This document shows, one piece after another, positions 1 to 8,883 of a DNA stretch of 10,818 nt. Numbering within the stretch: the first letter of the stretch is position 1; each line of letters opens with the position of its first letter. Position numbers and translations under genes: made by a program. The notes under the pieces were generated by a model. The model saw only the letters and a program-made list of their open reading frames with translations. It had not been told where the DNA came from and did not search any database. The stretch is from Patescibacteria group bacterium. Lineage in GTDB: Bacteria; Patescibacteriota; Patescibacteriia; UBA2591; PGYQ01. The stretch covers positions 1 to 10,818 of the forward strand of contig JAGVFS010000037.1 in NCBI GenBank assembly GCA_020057535.1, read 5' to 3'.

Positions 1-3000
1 ATAATTACATTTTCTTTTAGTCCTTTTAATTCATCAACGCGACCGGTAATCGCGGCATCAATCAAAATACGAGCGGTTTCTTGAAAAGAAGCAGCAGACA
101 AAAAACTTTCTGTTAACAAAGAAACTTTTGTTATTCCTAAAAACAATTCTTTGACTTTAATCAAAGATTTCTTTTCTTCTGAAAGTTTTTTATTAATTTT
201 TATAAAAAGTGATTGAGAAATAATCTCTCCTTTTAAAAACTCACTGCCCCCTGGATCTTGAATAAAAACCCGAGAAAACATTTGACGAATAATAATTTCA
301 AGATGTTTATCGTTTACTTTTTGCCCTTGAGAAGAATAAATATATTGAATTTCTTCTAAAATATATTTTTGCGCCGCTTGTCTTCCTTTAAAACGAAATA
401 ATTCTTCTAAATCTAAATTTCCTTCTGTTAAAGGATCGCCCATTGTCACTAATTCATTTTCATGAACTTTTAAAATATATCCAACTGGAATTAGATATTC
501 TTCTACTTTTTCTTCAGAAAAAATAACTTTAATTTCATTTTTTAAAATTTTAACTTGCCCGCTTTTTAAAGCGATAATTTCTTTTTTCTTTACCCCTTGG
601 CACAATATAACTTCTCCTTTTTTTATTTTTTGTCCATCTTTTACTAATATTTGCGATTTGTCTTTATCTTTAATTTTATATGAATTTTCGCTTGTTCCTT
701 CATATTTAATTAAAACTTTCTTATTTTTTATCTCTTCTTTTATTTCAATAATTTTTCCATCAACTTCACTAATAATAGCTTTTCTTTTAGAAGAATGCTT
801 TTCGAAAATTTCTTCCACTCTTGGTAATCCTTGTGTAATATCTCTTCCAGCCACACCCCCAGTATGAAAAGTCCTCATAGTTAATTGAGTTCCTGGTTCT
901 CCAATGCTTTGAGCAGCAATAACACCAACGGCCGTTCCTAATTCTACCAATCTATTATACCCCAAATCCCAACCATAACACTTTTGGCAAACTCCAGATG
1001 TAGATTTACAGCTTAAAATTGAACGAATTTTTATTTGTGTTAAATCTAATTGTTCTATTGTTTCAAATTTTTCAAAAGAAATTAATTCTCCTTTTTTAAT
1101 AAGAATTTTTTTTGTTTTTGGATTAATAATATCTTCAAGAACAAATCGACCCAATATCCTTTTTATTAATGTTTCTCCTATTTTTTCATTCATTTCTTTT
1201 GTTAAAACAAAACCTTTAGTGTCTCCACAATCTTCTTCGACAATTATTACCCCTTGAGCAACATCAACTAATCGTCGAGTCAAATAACCAGCATTAGCAG
1301 TACGAAGGGCTGTATCAGAAAGTCCTTTTCTGGCTCCATGAGAAGAAATAAAATATTCCAAAACATCAAACCCTTCTTTAAAACTACTTTTTATTGGCAG
1401 TTCAATAATTTCTCCCTTTGGATTAACAACTAATCCTTTCATTCCCATCATCTGCGTAATTTGAGTAATACTTCCTCTAGCTCCAGATTCAATCATATAG
1501 AAAGCGGAACTCTCTTCATTTAAAATATTTTTACATAATTGAATAATTTGATCTTTGGTATCTGTCCAAATTTCAATTATTTTATTATATCTTTCTTCTT
1601 GAGTTAATAACGCTTCGTCATATTGATTTTGAATTTCATCTACTTTTTTTTCAGCTAATTGAATAATCTCATTTTTTTGCGGCAAATCTGATAATTCACT
1701 CATTCCCCAAGAAAATCCCACTTGAGTTAAATATTTTAAGGTAATATCTTTTATATTATCTAACATAATTGCTGTTTTCTCTTCTCCAAAAAGGAGATGA
1801 CATTTTTTAATTAATTGAACTAATGTTTTTTTATCAAAAGCCACATTATAATCTTTTAATTCAGAAGGCAAGACTGAATTAAAAATTATTTTTCCAGGCG
1901 TTACTTCTATTATTCCTTTTTCTGTTCTTACTTTAATTATTTCTTGAAGAGAAATTTTCTTTAAATCATAAGCTAATATAGCTTCATTTTTAGAAGTAAA
2001 AATTTTAATTTCTTTTTGAGATATTTTTTGGTTTGATTTTTTAATATAGGTTAAATAAAAAGCGCCCACAATCATATCTTGCGTCGGAGTGACAATTGGA
2101 TCTCCTGTAGACGGTTTTAATAAATTTTTAGTAGATAACATTATTTCTTTTGCTTCTTTTATGGATTCTAATGTTAGAGGCACATGAACGGCCATTTGAT
2201 CTCCATCAAAGTCAGCGTTAAAAGCCGTACAAACCATCGGATGAACTTGGATTGCTTTTCCTTCAATTAATATTGGCTTAAATGCTTGAATTCCTAAACG
2301 ATGTAAAGTTGGAGCGCGATTAAGTAAAACATAAGATTTATTAGTAATATTTTCTAAAATATCCCATACTTCTTTTTTCCCCTCTTCAATTAAACATCCA
2401 GCGCTTCGAATATTATGAACATACCCTTGTTTAATTAATTGAGAAATAACAAAAGGTTTAAATAATTCCAAAGCCATAGTTTTAGGAATTCCACATTGAT
2501 CAAGTTTAAGATGAGGACCGACAACAATAACTGAACGACCAGAATAATCAACTCTTTTTCCTAAAAGATTTTGCCTAAAGCGTCCTTGTTTTCCTTTCAA
2601 CATATCAGAAATTGATTTCAAACTTCTTTTTTGTCCAGTTGAAGCAGTCACTGTTTTCCCGTGTCTAATGCTATTATCGATTAAATTATCTACAACTTCT
2701 TGAAGCATTCTTTTCTCATTACGACAAATTACTTCTGGCGCGTTTAATTCTATTAATTTTTTAAGACGATTGTTACGATTTATTATTCTTCTATATAAAT
2801 CATTTAAATCACTAGAAGCAAATCTTCCTCCATCTAATTGAACCATTGGCCTTAAATCTGGAGGAAGTACTGGAACAACAGTTAATATCATCCATTCTGG
2901 TTTAATTTTATTTTTAATTAAATTTTTAATTAATTTTAAACGACGAACTATTTTTTCATTTTTAAGAGTTTTATTTTCTACAGCTTCTTTTTCTAAAATT

Positions 3001-3806
3001 ACAACTAATTTTTCTAAATCAATTTTAGAAAGCAATTTATAAATAGCTTCAGCGCCAATTCCAACTTCGAAAATATGACCATATTTTAAAGATAATTCTT
3101 GATATTCATTTTTAGAAAGAATTCTTGTTAATTTAATACTATTAACTTCTTCTAAGGTTATTTTTAAAGCATTCTTTAATTTTTTTAATTTCTCTTCATA
3201 TTCCTGTTTATAGCTTTTAATTTCTTCAATAAGTTTATTTTTAAGATCACCTTTTTTTACATTTGAATCTTGAATGGTTTTTTGTTTAATTTGAAACACT
3301 TGTTTATTAAATTCTAATTCTAAATCAGAAGACACTATTTTAAATTCATTTTCTATTTGTTTTAAAATATCTTTCTTGGCATCTTCTTTAATTTCAGAAA
3401 TAATAAAACCGGCAAAATAAACAACTTTTTCTAAATTTTGAACGGACATATCTAAAAGTAACCCTATTTTTGAAGGCACCCCTCTTAAAAACCAAATATG
3501 AGTTACTGGCGTGACTAATTTAATATGACCCATTCTTTCTCTTCTAATTAAACTCTTTGTTACTTCTACTCCACATTTATCACAAATTACCCCTTTATAA
3601 CGAATACGTTTATATTTGCCACAAGCACATTCCCAATCTTTTACCGGACCAAAAATCTTCTCACAAAACAATCCATCTCTTTCTGGTTTTTGCGTTCGAT
3701 AATTAATAGTTTCCGGCTTAGTCACTTCTCCTGACGACCAGCTTAAAATATTTTCTGGAGAAGCTATTTTTAATTTAATCGCATTGAAATCAAAAGAATT
3801 AGACAT
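1..3806 (-). CDS. rpoC: DNA-directed RNA polymerase subunit beta' (3' end cut by window edge)
   Basis: This is the catalytic subunit of RNA polymerase. It contributes the Mg-binding site, bridge helix and trigger loop. The frame is open from ATG 3806 to the window edge, giving 1268 visible residues. It stops in the conserved C-terminal GLKENVI segment, so only a few tens of residues are missing. Visible motifs: N-terminal zinc site C60, C62, C75, C78; catalytic NADFDGD at 530-536 (D532, D534, D536); bridge helix with HGARKG at 823-828; second zinc site C860, C933, C940, C943; trigger loop LTMRTFH ending at H981. The large trigger-loop insertion of E. coli (SI3) is absent. Two extras stand out: a Lys/Glu-rich helical insertion at about 137-215, and an additional barrel repeat at about 1009-1129. 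The ATG start matches the conserved beginning of the family. A GTG at 3857 would only add a hydrophobic, non-homologous stretch. There is no Shine-Dalgarno motif. It follows rpoB after an unusually long 285-bp gap. Confidence 0.98.
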   Translation of the reverse strand, partial: MSNSFDFNAIKLKIASPENILSWSSGEVTKPETINYRTQKPERDGLFCEKIFGPVKDWECACGKYKRIRYKGVICDKCGVEVTKSLIRRERMGHIKLVTPVTHIWFLRGVPSKIGLLLDMSVQNLEKVVYFAGFIISEIKEDAKKDILKQIENEFKIVSSDLELEFNKQVFQIKQKTIQDSNVKKGDLKNKLIEEIKSYKQEYEEKLKKLKNALKITLEEVNSIKLTRILSKNEYQELSLKYGHIFEVGIGAEAIYKLLSKIDLEKLVVILEKEAVENKTLKNEKIVRRLKLIKNLIKNKIKPEWMILTVVPVLPPDLRPMVQLDGGRFASSDLNDLYRRIINRNNRLKKLIELNAPEVICRNEKRMLQEVVDNLIDNSIRHGKTVTASTGQKRSLKSISDMLKGKQGRFRQNLLGKRVDYSGRSVIVVGPHLKLDQCGIPKTMALELFKPFVISQLIKQGYVHNIRSAGCLIEEGKKEVWDILENITNKSYVLLNRAPTLHRLGIQAFKPILIEGKAIQVHPMVCTAFNADFDGDQMAVHVPLTLESIKEAKEIMLSTKNLLKPSTGDPIVTPTQDMIVGAFYLTYIKKSNQKISQKEIKIFTSKNEAILAYDLKKISLQEIIKVRTEKGIIEVTPGKIIFNSVLPSELKDYNVAFDKKTLVQLIKKCHLLFGEEKTAIMLDNIKDITLKYLTQVGFSWGMSELSDLPQKNEIIQLAEKKVDEIQNQYDEALLTQEERYNKIIEIWTDTKDQIIQLCKNILNEESSAFYMIESGARGSITQITQMMGMKGLVVNPKGEIIELPIKSSFKEGFDVLEYFISSHGARKGLSDTALRTANAGYLTRRLVDVAQGVIIVEEDCGDTKGFVLTKEMNEKIGETLIKRILGRFVLEDIINPKTKKILIKKGELISFEKFETIEQLDLTQIKIRSILSCKSTSGVCQKCYGWDLGYNRLVELGTAVGVIAAQSIGEPGTQLTMRTFHTGGVAGRDITQGLPRVEEIFEKHSSKRKAIISEVDGKIIEIKEEIKNKKVLIKYEGTSENSYKIKDKDKSQILVKDGQKIKKGEVILCQGVKKKEIIALKSGQVKILKNEIKVIFSEEKVEEYLIPVGYILKVHENELVTMGDPLTEGNLDLEELFRFKGRQAAQKYILEEIQYIYSSQGQKVNDKHLEIIIRQMFSRVFIQDPGGSEFLKGEIISQSLFIKINKKLSEEKKSLIKVKELFLGITKVSLLTESFLSAASFQETARILIDAAITGRVDELKGLKENVI

Positions 3807-4091
3807 AAAAATTAAAAAAATAAAAAATAATTTAATATATAAATTAATCAAATTCACGCCAAATACAATTTTTTAATCTAATATTAACTATTAGCAAAAC
3901 AATCCTTTAAGTCAATACAAAAGCACCTCTTTTAATAAAAAATCAATACTCAAAATCAACAACATCTAAATATTCAAAAATAAGAAATTTTAAATTTTAA
4001 TTATTAGATTATTGTTTGTGGTTAATTAGGTTAATTTACATTTTGTTCTAATATTTTAACGTCTCTTGTGTTTTTTATATTTTTTTATTTC
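3807..4091. other. rpoB-rpoC intergenic region
   Basis: This is 285 bp of AT-rich sequence between the rpoB stop and the rpoC start, where bacteria usually have a short spacer. I see no convincing small ORF and no GC-rich hairpin followed by a T-run. It contains a candidate minus-strand promoter (3888-3915) whose -10 overlaps a 6-bp inverted repeat. Frequent in-frame stops make a lost gene unlikely. Confidence 0.7.
3888..3915 (-). promoter_or_regulatory. Candidate promoter for rpoC
   Basis: Read on the minus strand, TTGACT (3910-3915) and TAATAG (3888-3893) are separated by 16 bp, with TG one base before the -10 (extended -10 context). The -35 is good and the -10 is poor. A start near 3881 would give a leader of about 75 nt. 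The -10 falls in the inverted repeat CTAATA-N5-TATTAG (3878-3894), which could be an operator or chance in AT-rich DNA. Confidence 0.35.
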
Positions 4092-7000
4092 TTACTTTTT
4101 CTTAAATAAATCTACATCTAAACAAAGCCCCTTTAATTCACGAACAAGAACATTAAATGATTCTGGTAGATTTACTTTTTCAATCACTCCACCTTTAATA
4201 ATTGTTTCATAAGCCTTAGAACGTCCTAAAACATCATCAGATTTAATAGTTAAAACTTCTTGAAGGGTATGAGCCGCGCCATATGCTTCTAATGCCCAAA
4301 CTTCCATTTCTCCAAATCTCTGTCCACCAAATTGAGCTTTTCCTCCTAAGGGCTGTTGAGTAATTAAAGAATAAGGCCCAATAGAACGTTGATGAATCTT
4401 GTCTTCAACTAAATGATTTAATTTCATAATATAAGGATATCCAATAGTAATGCGATTATCAAAAACTTCACCTGTTTTTCCATTATTTAAAATAACTTTT
4501 CCATCTTCAGGAAATCCGGCCTTTTTTAATTCTTGTTTAATTTTTTCTTCCGACACCCCATCTAAGACCGGACTAGCAACTTTATAATTTAAAGTTTTAG
4601 CGGCTAATCCAAGGTGGGTTTCTAAAATTTGTCCTAAATTCATTCTAGAAACTACCCCAAGAGGATTTAAAATAACATCAATTGATGTACCATCTTTTAA
4701 ATAAGGCATATCTTCTATTGGAACAATTCGAGAAATAACCCCTTTATTTCCATGACGTCCGGCCATTTTATCACCGACTTGAATTCTTCGTAAATTAGCG
4801 ACTGAAATTTGAATTGTTTTTATTACTCCAGCCGAAAGTTTATCTCCTTGCTCTCTGGAAAAAACTTTTACATTTACAACCTTCCCATGTTCTCCGTGTT
4901 TTAGATAAAGAGAGCTATCACGAACATCTTTTGCTTTTTCGCCAAAAATAGCCCTTAATAATTTTTCTTCTGCGGAAAGCTCTGTCTCTCCTTTTGGGGT
5001 AATCTTCCCAACTAAAATATCTCCAGAAAAAACCTTAGCTCCTATTCTAATAATTCCTTCGCTGTCTAAATTTTTTAATTTTTCTTCGCTTATATTAGGA
5101 ATATCATTAGTAATAATTTCCGGACCTAATTTGGTTTCTCTAACATCAATACTATAATCTTCAATATGAATTGAAGTATAACGATCTTCTTGAACTAATC
5201 TTTCAGAGATTAAAATAGCATCTTCAAAATTTCCACCTTCAAAAGACATAAAAGAAACTAAAACATTTTGACCTAAAGCCACTTCTCCATTTTGAGTGTC
5301 TGTTCCATCAGCTAAAAAATCTCCTTTTTTAATTTTTTGTCCTTTTTCAATCAACACTTTTTGATTTATACAAGTAGAAGCGTTTGAACGAATAAATTTT
5401 TGTAAAGGATAAATAACTAATTTATTATTCTTTTCCAAAACAACAATTTTTGAAGCTTCCACTTCTACTATTTCCCCATCATTTTCTGCAATAATTAAAT
5501 AACCAGAATCTAAAGCAATTTTCGTTTCCATGCCAGTACCAACAATTGGAGATTCTGCTCTAATACAGGGAACTGCTTGCCTCTGCATATTGCTTCCCAT
5601 CAGGGCTCGAGCGGCATCATTATGTTCAAGAAAAGGAATAAGCGTTGTAGAAATACTAACAATTTGTTTTGGAGAAATATCTTGAAGTTCTACTTCTTCT
5701 ATCGCGATAGTTCCTGCTTGTCCTCTAATTCTTGCTTCCACTTTATCTCCAAGAGATTTATTTTCTAAGTCAACTGTTGCTGTAGTAGTGATATATTGTT
5801 CTTCTTCGGTTGCATCTAAATAAACCACTTTTTTATCTCTAAATGGTTTACATAAAATTTCTTTAATATTAATTTTTTCTAATTTTTTAGCTATTTCTAA
5901 TGTAATTTTTTCTCCCTTTTTTAATATATTTTTTTTCGTTTTTGGATCTAAAATATTCTCTCTAACAATTTTATCCTGAGTTATTTCCGCTTTATTTTTT
6001 ATTTTATTAATTATTTTAACAAAAGGGGTTCTAAGAAAACCATAATCATCTATTTCAGCATAACAAGCCATATGACTAACTAATCCAATATTAGCCCCTT
6101 CTGGAGTAGCCACCGGACAAATTCGACTATAATGAGTGTAATGAACATCACGAACTTCAAACCCAGCGCGTTCTCTCTCAAGTCCCCCCGGACCCATAGC
6201 TGAAAGTCGTCTCTTGTGTTCTAATTCAGCTAAAAGATTTATCTGATCCATAAATTGAGACAATTGCGAAGACATAAAAAACTCTCTAACAATATTAGTT
6301 ATCAATTTAATATTAATTAGAGAATTTGGAGTAATTGTTTCCAATTCATATGTACTCATCCTATCTTTAATAATTCTTTCCAAACGAGCCAAACCAATTC
6401 TTAATTTATTTTGAACCAATTCTCCAACTGCCCTTACTCGACGATTACTTAAATGATCAATATCATCAGCTTTTTCTTGACTAACATTTAAAGATATTAT
6501 CCTTTTAAGGATATTAATTAAATCTTCTCTTTTTAAAACTCGATTCTCTTTTGTAATTGGAGTATTTAATTTAAAAGTTTGATTAATTTTATATCGTCCA
6601 ACTTTACCTAAATCATATCGACTAAAATTAAAAAACATCGCGTAAATTAAACTTTTAGCATTATCTGAAGTAGCTATATCTCCAGGCCTAATATGTTTAT
6701 AAACTTCCACCAATCCTTCATCTGTATTTTGCGTAGCATCTTTTAAAAAAGTGTTTTTTATATATTTAATTTCTTCTTTATCTTTAAATTCTTTAAATAA
6801 ATCTAAAATTTCTTCATCGCTCCCATATCCAAAAGCTCTCAAAAATGAAGTTATCGCTATTTTTCTTTTACGATCAATTCTTACCCAAATTACTCCATTC
6901 CCGTCTGTTTCTATTTCTATCCAAGCCCCTCTATTTGGAATAACCTTTGCTCCATAAAAAAATTTTTCCTTGATGCTTTCACGACTAAAAAAAATACCCG

Positions 7001-7412
7001 CTGATCTTATAAGTTGAGGAACAACTACTCTTTCAATTCCATTAATAATAAAAGTTCCTTTTTTAGTCATTAAAGGAAAATCGCTAAAATAAATTTCCTG
7101 AATTTTACTTTTTCCTATTTTTTTATTAACTAATTCTAATTTAACTCTTAATGGAGCTTCATAGGTAACATTTCGTTCTCGAGCAGTAGTTTCGTCAAAT
7201 TTAGAATCATCAAAATAATAATCTCTAAAATATAATTCTAAATCACGACCAATATAATCTTTAATTGGAGAAATTTCTTCAAATAATTCATTTAATCCTT
7301 CTTTGAAAAACCATTCATATGATTTCTTTTGATGTTTAATTAAATTAGGGACATCAATAATTTCTTTTGATAAATTAAAAAAAACTCTTTTTGAAAAATT
7401 TTTAGAAAACAT
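4092..7412 (-). CDS. rpoB: DNA-directed RNA polymerase subunit beta
   Basis: This is the second large RNA polymerase subunit. It forms the other half of the cleft, the rifampicin pocket and the flap. The gene is complete at 1106 residues, against about 1190 in Bacillus and 1342 in E. coli, and lacks the two E. coli lineage insertions. Visible motifs: N-terminal protrusion with the conserved GTFIINGIERVVVPQL; fork/Rif region SSQLSQFMDQ around D389 with H399 and S404 (E. coli D516, H526, S531); GPGGLERERAGFEVRDVH; NMQRQAVP; FED with E730 and D731 (E. coli E813, D814); GDKMAGRHGNKG with K882 and K890 (E. coli K1065, K1073); and a C-terminal clamp with GGKAQFGGQRFGEMEVWALEAYGA. The start is supported by the family pattern and by an AGGGG 10 nt upstream. 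It lies upstream of rpoC as usual, but the gene before it is an SPFH protein rather than rplJ-rplL. The Rif pocket carries several substitutions. Confidence 0.99.
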   Translation of the reverse strand: MFSKNFSKRVFFNLSKEIIDVPNLIKHQKKSYEWFFKEGLNELFEEISPIKDYIGRDLELYFRDYYFDDSKFDETTARERNVTYEAPLRVKLELVNKKIGKSKIQEIYFSDFPLMTKKGTFIINGIERVVVPQLIRSAGIFFSRESIKEKFFYGAKVIPNRGAWIEIETDGNGVIWVRIDRKRKIAITSFLRAFGYGSDEEILDLFKEFKDKEEIKYIKNTFLKDATQNTDEGLVEVYKHIRPGDIATSDNAKSLIYAMFFNFSRYDLGKVGRYKINQTFKLNTPITKENRVLKREDLINILKRIISLNVSQEKADDIDHLSNRRVRAVGELVQNKLRIGLARLERIIKDRMSTYELETITPNSLINIKLITNIVREFFMSSQLSQFMDQINLLAELEHKRRLSAMGPGGLERERAGFEVRDVHYTHYSRICPVATPEGANIGLVSHMACYAEIDDYGFLRTPFVKIINKIKNKAEITQDKIVRENILDPKTKKNILKKGEKITLEIAKKLEKINIKEILCKPFRDKKVVYLDATEEEQYITTTATVDLENKSLGDKVEARIRGQAGTIAIEEVELQDISPKQIVSISTTLIPFLEHNDAARALMGSNMQRQAVPCIRAESPIVGTGMETKIALDSGYLIIAENDGEIVEVEASKIVVLEKNNKLVIYPLQKFIRSNASTCINQKVLIEKGQKIKKGDFLADGTDTQNGEVALGQNVLVSFMSFEGGNFEDAILISERLVQEDRYTSIHIEDYSIDVRETKLGPEIITNDIPNISEEKLKNLDSEGIIRIGAKVFSGDILVGKITPKGETELSAEEKLLRAIFGEKAKDVRDSSLYLKHGEHGKVVNVKVFSREQGDKLSAGVIKTIQISVANLRRIQVGDKMAGRHGNKGVISRIVPIEDMPYLKDGTSIDVILNPLGVVSRMNLGQILETHLGLAAKTLNYKVASPVLDGVSEEKIKQELKKAGFPEDGKVILNNGKTGEVFDNRITIGYPYIMKLNHLVEDKIHQRSIGPYSLITQQPLGGKAQFGGQRFGEMEVWALEAYGAAHTLQEVLTIKSDDVLGRSKAYETIIKGGVIEKVNLPESFNVLVRELKGLCLDVDLFKKK

Positions 7413-7420
7413 AAAAAAAT

Positions 7421-7436
7421 TACCCCTTTTTAGGGA
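7421..7436 (-). promoter_or_regulatory. rpoB Shine-Dalgarno-like site inside a small hairpin
   Basis: Minus-strand AGGGG (7423-7427) lies 10 nt before the rpoB ATG and is the only Shine-Dalgarno-like sequence seen before any gene in the window. The preceding UCCCU (7432-7436) pairs with it around a four-A loop (four Watson-Crick pairs plus one G-U), which would hide the site. The stem is short, so it may be only marginally stable. A seven-T run follows up to the ATG. Confidence 0.45.
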
Positions 7437-7540
7437 GTTTTAGCTTTATAAAATAAAAAGTTTTATATTATTTTATTTTTCACGAAATTAAAACAGATAA
7501 AAATTTTTAATCTTGATAAAATCTTAAAGTTTTTCTAAAT

Positions 7541-7615
7541 AACTAAACTTTAGTAAAAATTTTGAATAATATTATAAAATCCTTTAATTTTAGCCAAAAT
7601 AATTTTTAATTAAAA
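7541..7615 (-). repeat. Leader repeat, copy A (upstream of rpoB)
   Basis: By hand alignment this 75-nt segment matches 8750-8822 at about 61 of 75 columns with two single-base gaps, and most differences are transitions. It begins 129 nt upstream of the rpoB ATG, and its partner begins 119 nt upstream of the SPFH ATG, in the same orientation. It includes the candidate rpoB promoter and one arm of the AT hairpin at 7595-7630. The function is unknown; it may be a duplicated leader or promoter module, or a dispersed intergenic repeat. Confidence 0.6.
7571..7597 (-). promoter_or_regulatory. Candidate promoter for rpoB
   Basis: On the minus strand a perfect TATAAT (7571-7576) is preceded by TTGGCT (7592-7597) with a short 15-bp spacer. 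A start near 7564 would give a leader of about 150 nt before the rpoB ATG. The equivalent -10 position in the second copy of this sequence, upstream of the SPFH gene, reads TGTAAT. The -10 is strong and the spacing suboptimal. Confidence 0.4.
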
Positions 7616-7630
7616 TTAAAAATTATTTTG
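7595..7630. repeat. 16-bp perfect AT-rich inverted repeat between the SPFH gene and rpoB
   Basis: CAAAATAATTTTTAAT (7595-7610) and its exact reverse complement (7615-7630) are separated by 4 nt. It lies 24 nt beyond the SPFH stop codon. Only one G-C pair is present, and no U-tract follows in the minus-strand direction, so it is not a classic intrinsic terminator. It could still mark the 3' end of the SPFH transcript, or bind a protein. Confidence 0.7.
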
Positions 7631-7653
7631 TTATTCTTTTATTTTATTATTTT

Positions 7654-8631
7654 CTATTTAATCTTCCCTTCATCCAACGACAAAGATTTTAAATCAATCA
7701 TTGGAAGAGAATTGGCTGGTAAAAATCCCCATTTTACATTTTCAGCCATTTTTTGAACAAACTCATATTGAATTGTTTGCGGATTGGCTCGCAACATTTC
7801 TCCTTTTAATCTGATAGATTCAGCTTCTCCTTGAGCTGTAACAATTTTTTGCTTTTTTTCAACTTCAATTCTCTCTAAATCATATTTCGCTTTTTTAATT
7901 TTTTGTTCGGCAATTTGTTTTTCTTCAATAGATTTAGCGTATTCTGAAGTAAAAGTCACTTTTCTCAAAAGAATTTCTTCTAAAACAATGCCTTTTTCAG
8001 CAAACATTGGTTTAATTTCTTCATTCATTTTTTTAACAGCTTCCGCTCTTTTTTCTGAATAAATATCTATGGCTGTATATCGAGAAATTACTATTCTAAT
8101 TTGACTGCGAGAAATTGGCTTAACGATTTTTTGAACATAATCTTCACCTATATTTTGCCAAAGACTATTAACTTTATTTGGGTCAAGATGAAATAAAACA
8201 GTTACATCAATTGTTACTTGTTGTCCATCTGAAGTAGGAGCTTCCATACTGTCATCTTTTTCCCCAGTTGCTGATATCACATTTTCCTCGCTGCTACTCA
8301 TTGTAAAAGCTTGTGTTCGAGTGTTAAATTCTTTTGCTGTCTGCCAAAATGGTAATTTAAAGTGCAATCCTGGTTGTAAATTTTTTTCTAAAATTCCTCG
8401 TCCAATATCATAAATACAAGCAATATGCCCGCCAGAAACCACAACAAATGAATTAAAAATCAAAATAATAGCAATAACGCCAACAATAATGCTAATTAAA
8501 AATTTCCTAGATAATTTAGGTTTTATTTCTATTGTTTCATTATTTTGTGGTGACATAATTTTTTTTTGAAATTTATCAATTACTACAAAAATAGCAATAA
8601 GAATTGCTATTAAAATTATAAAATCAGACAT
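7654..8631 (-). CDS. SPFH/prohibitin-family membrane protein
   Basis: This is a complete 325-residue protein of the prohibitin/HflK-HflC/stomatin (SPFH) superfamily. These proteins assemble into membrane rings or patches and often restrain FtsH-type proteases; the partner here is not visible. Two N-terminal hydrophobic segments (about 4-18 and 43-66) flank a basic linker, whereas most prohibitins have one. The SPFH core follows from about 67, with the recognisable QPGLHFKLPFW, a VTIDVTVLF strand, and SRYTAIDIYSEKR. A Lys/Glu/Ile-rich heptad coiled coil occupies about 226-285 and contains the AQGEAESIRLKGE motif typical of prohibitins. An acidic Ser-rich loop (about 112-134) lengthens the core. 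The ATG start opens directly on the first membrane helix, and no Shine-Dalgarno motif precedes it. It has its own promoter and a long leader, so it probably is not part of the rpoB operon. The family call is firm and the cellular role unknown. Confidence 0.92.
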   Translation of the reverse strand: MSDFIILIAILIAIFVVIDKFQKKIMSPQNNETIEIKPKLSRKFLISIIVGVIAIILIFNSFVVVSGGHIACIYDIGRGILEKNLQPGLHFKLPFWQTAKEFNTRTQAFTMSSSEENVISATGEKDDSMEAPTSDGQQVTIDVTVLFHLDPNKVNSLWQNIGEDYVQKIVKPISRSQIRIVISRYTAIDIYSEKRAEAVKKMNEEIKPMFAEKGIVLEEILLRKVTFTSEYAKSIEEKQIAEQKIKKAKYDLERIEVEKKQKIVTAQGEAESIRLKGEMLRANPQTIQYEFVQKMAENVKWGFLPANSLPMIDLKSLSLDEGKIK

Positions 8632-8749
8632 ATTATTTTAAATTAAAGTTTAAAATTAAAAATTAAAATTTATTTATAAAATCCTGCGCAATTTTTATCT
8701 CTTAATCTTTATTAGTCTTTTTTTATACCATTTATTTACCTATACTTTT

Positions 8750-8822
8750 AATTAAACTTTTGAAAAATTCTGAACAATATTACAAAATCTTTTATTTCAA
8801 CCAAAATAGTTTTTTATTAAAA
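8750..8822 (-). repeat. Leader repeat, copy B (upstream of the SPFH gene)
   Basis: This is the partner of 7541-7615. The best-conserved blocks, in plus-strand reading, are AAACTTT, GAA-N-AATATTA-N-AAAATC and CCAAAATA. The long inverted repeat that ends copy A is degraded here. The copy lies inside the predicted 5' leader of the SPFH transcript, downstream of the promoter at 8884-8912. That argues against the repeat being merely the main promoter of both genes. Confidence 0.6.
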
Positions 8823-8883
8823 AAATAAATAATTTATTTAAAAGAAATTAATAAAATTATCAAAACTTAAAAATTAATTATTA

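Noticed and set aside
658..867. Plus-strand 69-codon open frame
   Set aside because: It lies inside rpoC on the opposite strand, has a low-complexity Ser/Phe/Ile translation, and matches no family.
3807..3857. GTG at 3857 as an earlier rpoC start
   Set aside because: It would add 17 hydrophobic residues unlike any RpoC, with no Shine-Dalgarno, and the ATG at 3806 matches the family start.
5577..5768. Plus-strand 63-codon open frame
   Set aside because: It is antisense to a highly conserved part of rpoB, with no start signal or recognisable product.
6751..6957. Plus-strand 68-codon open frame
   Set aside because: It is antisense to rpoB and rich in Ser/Leu/Ile, as expected from the complement of Lys/Glu-rich coding sequence.
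8826..8850. AT palindrome of the AAATAAAT-N-ATTTATTT kind as a terminator
   Set aside because: The stem has only A-T pairs and lies downstream of the SPFH promoter, inside its leader; low-complexity sequence explains it.
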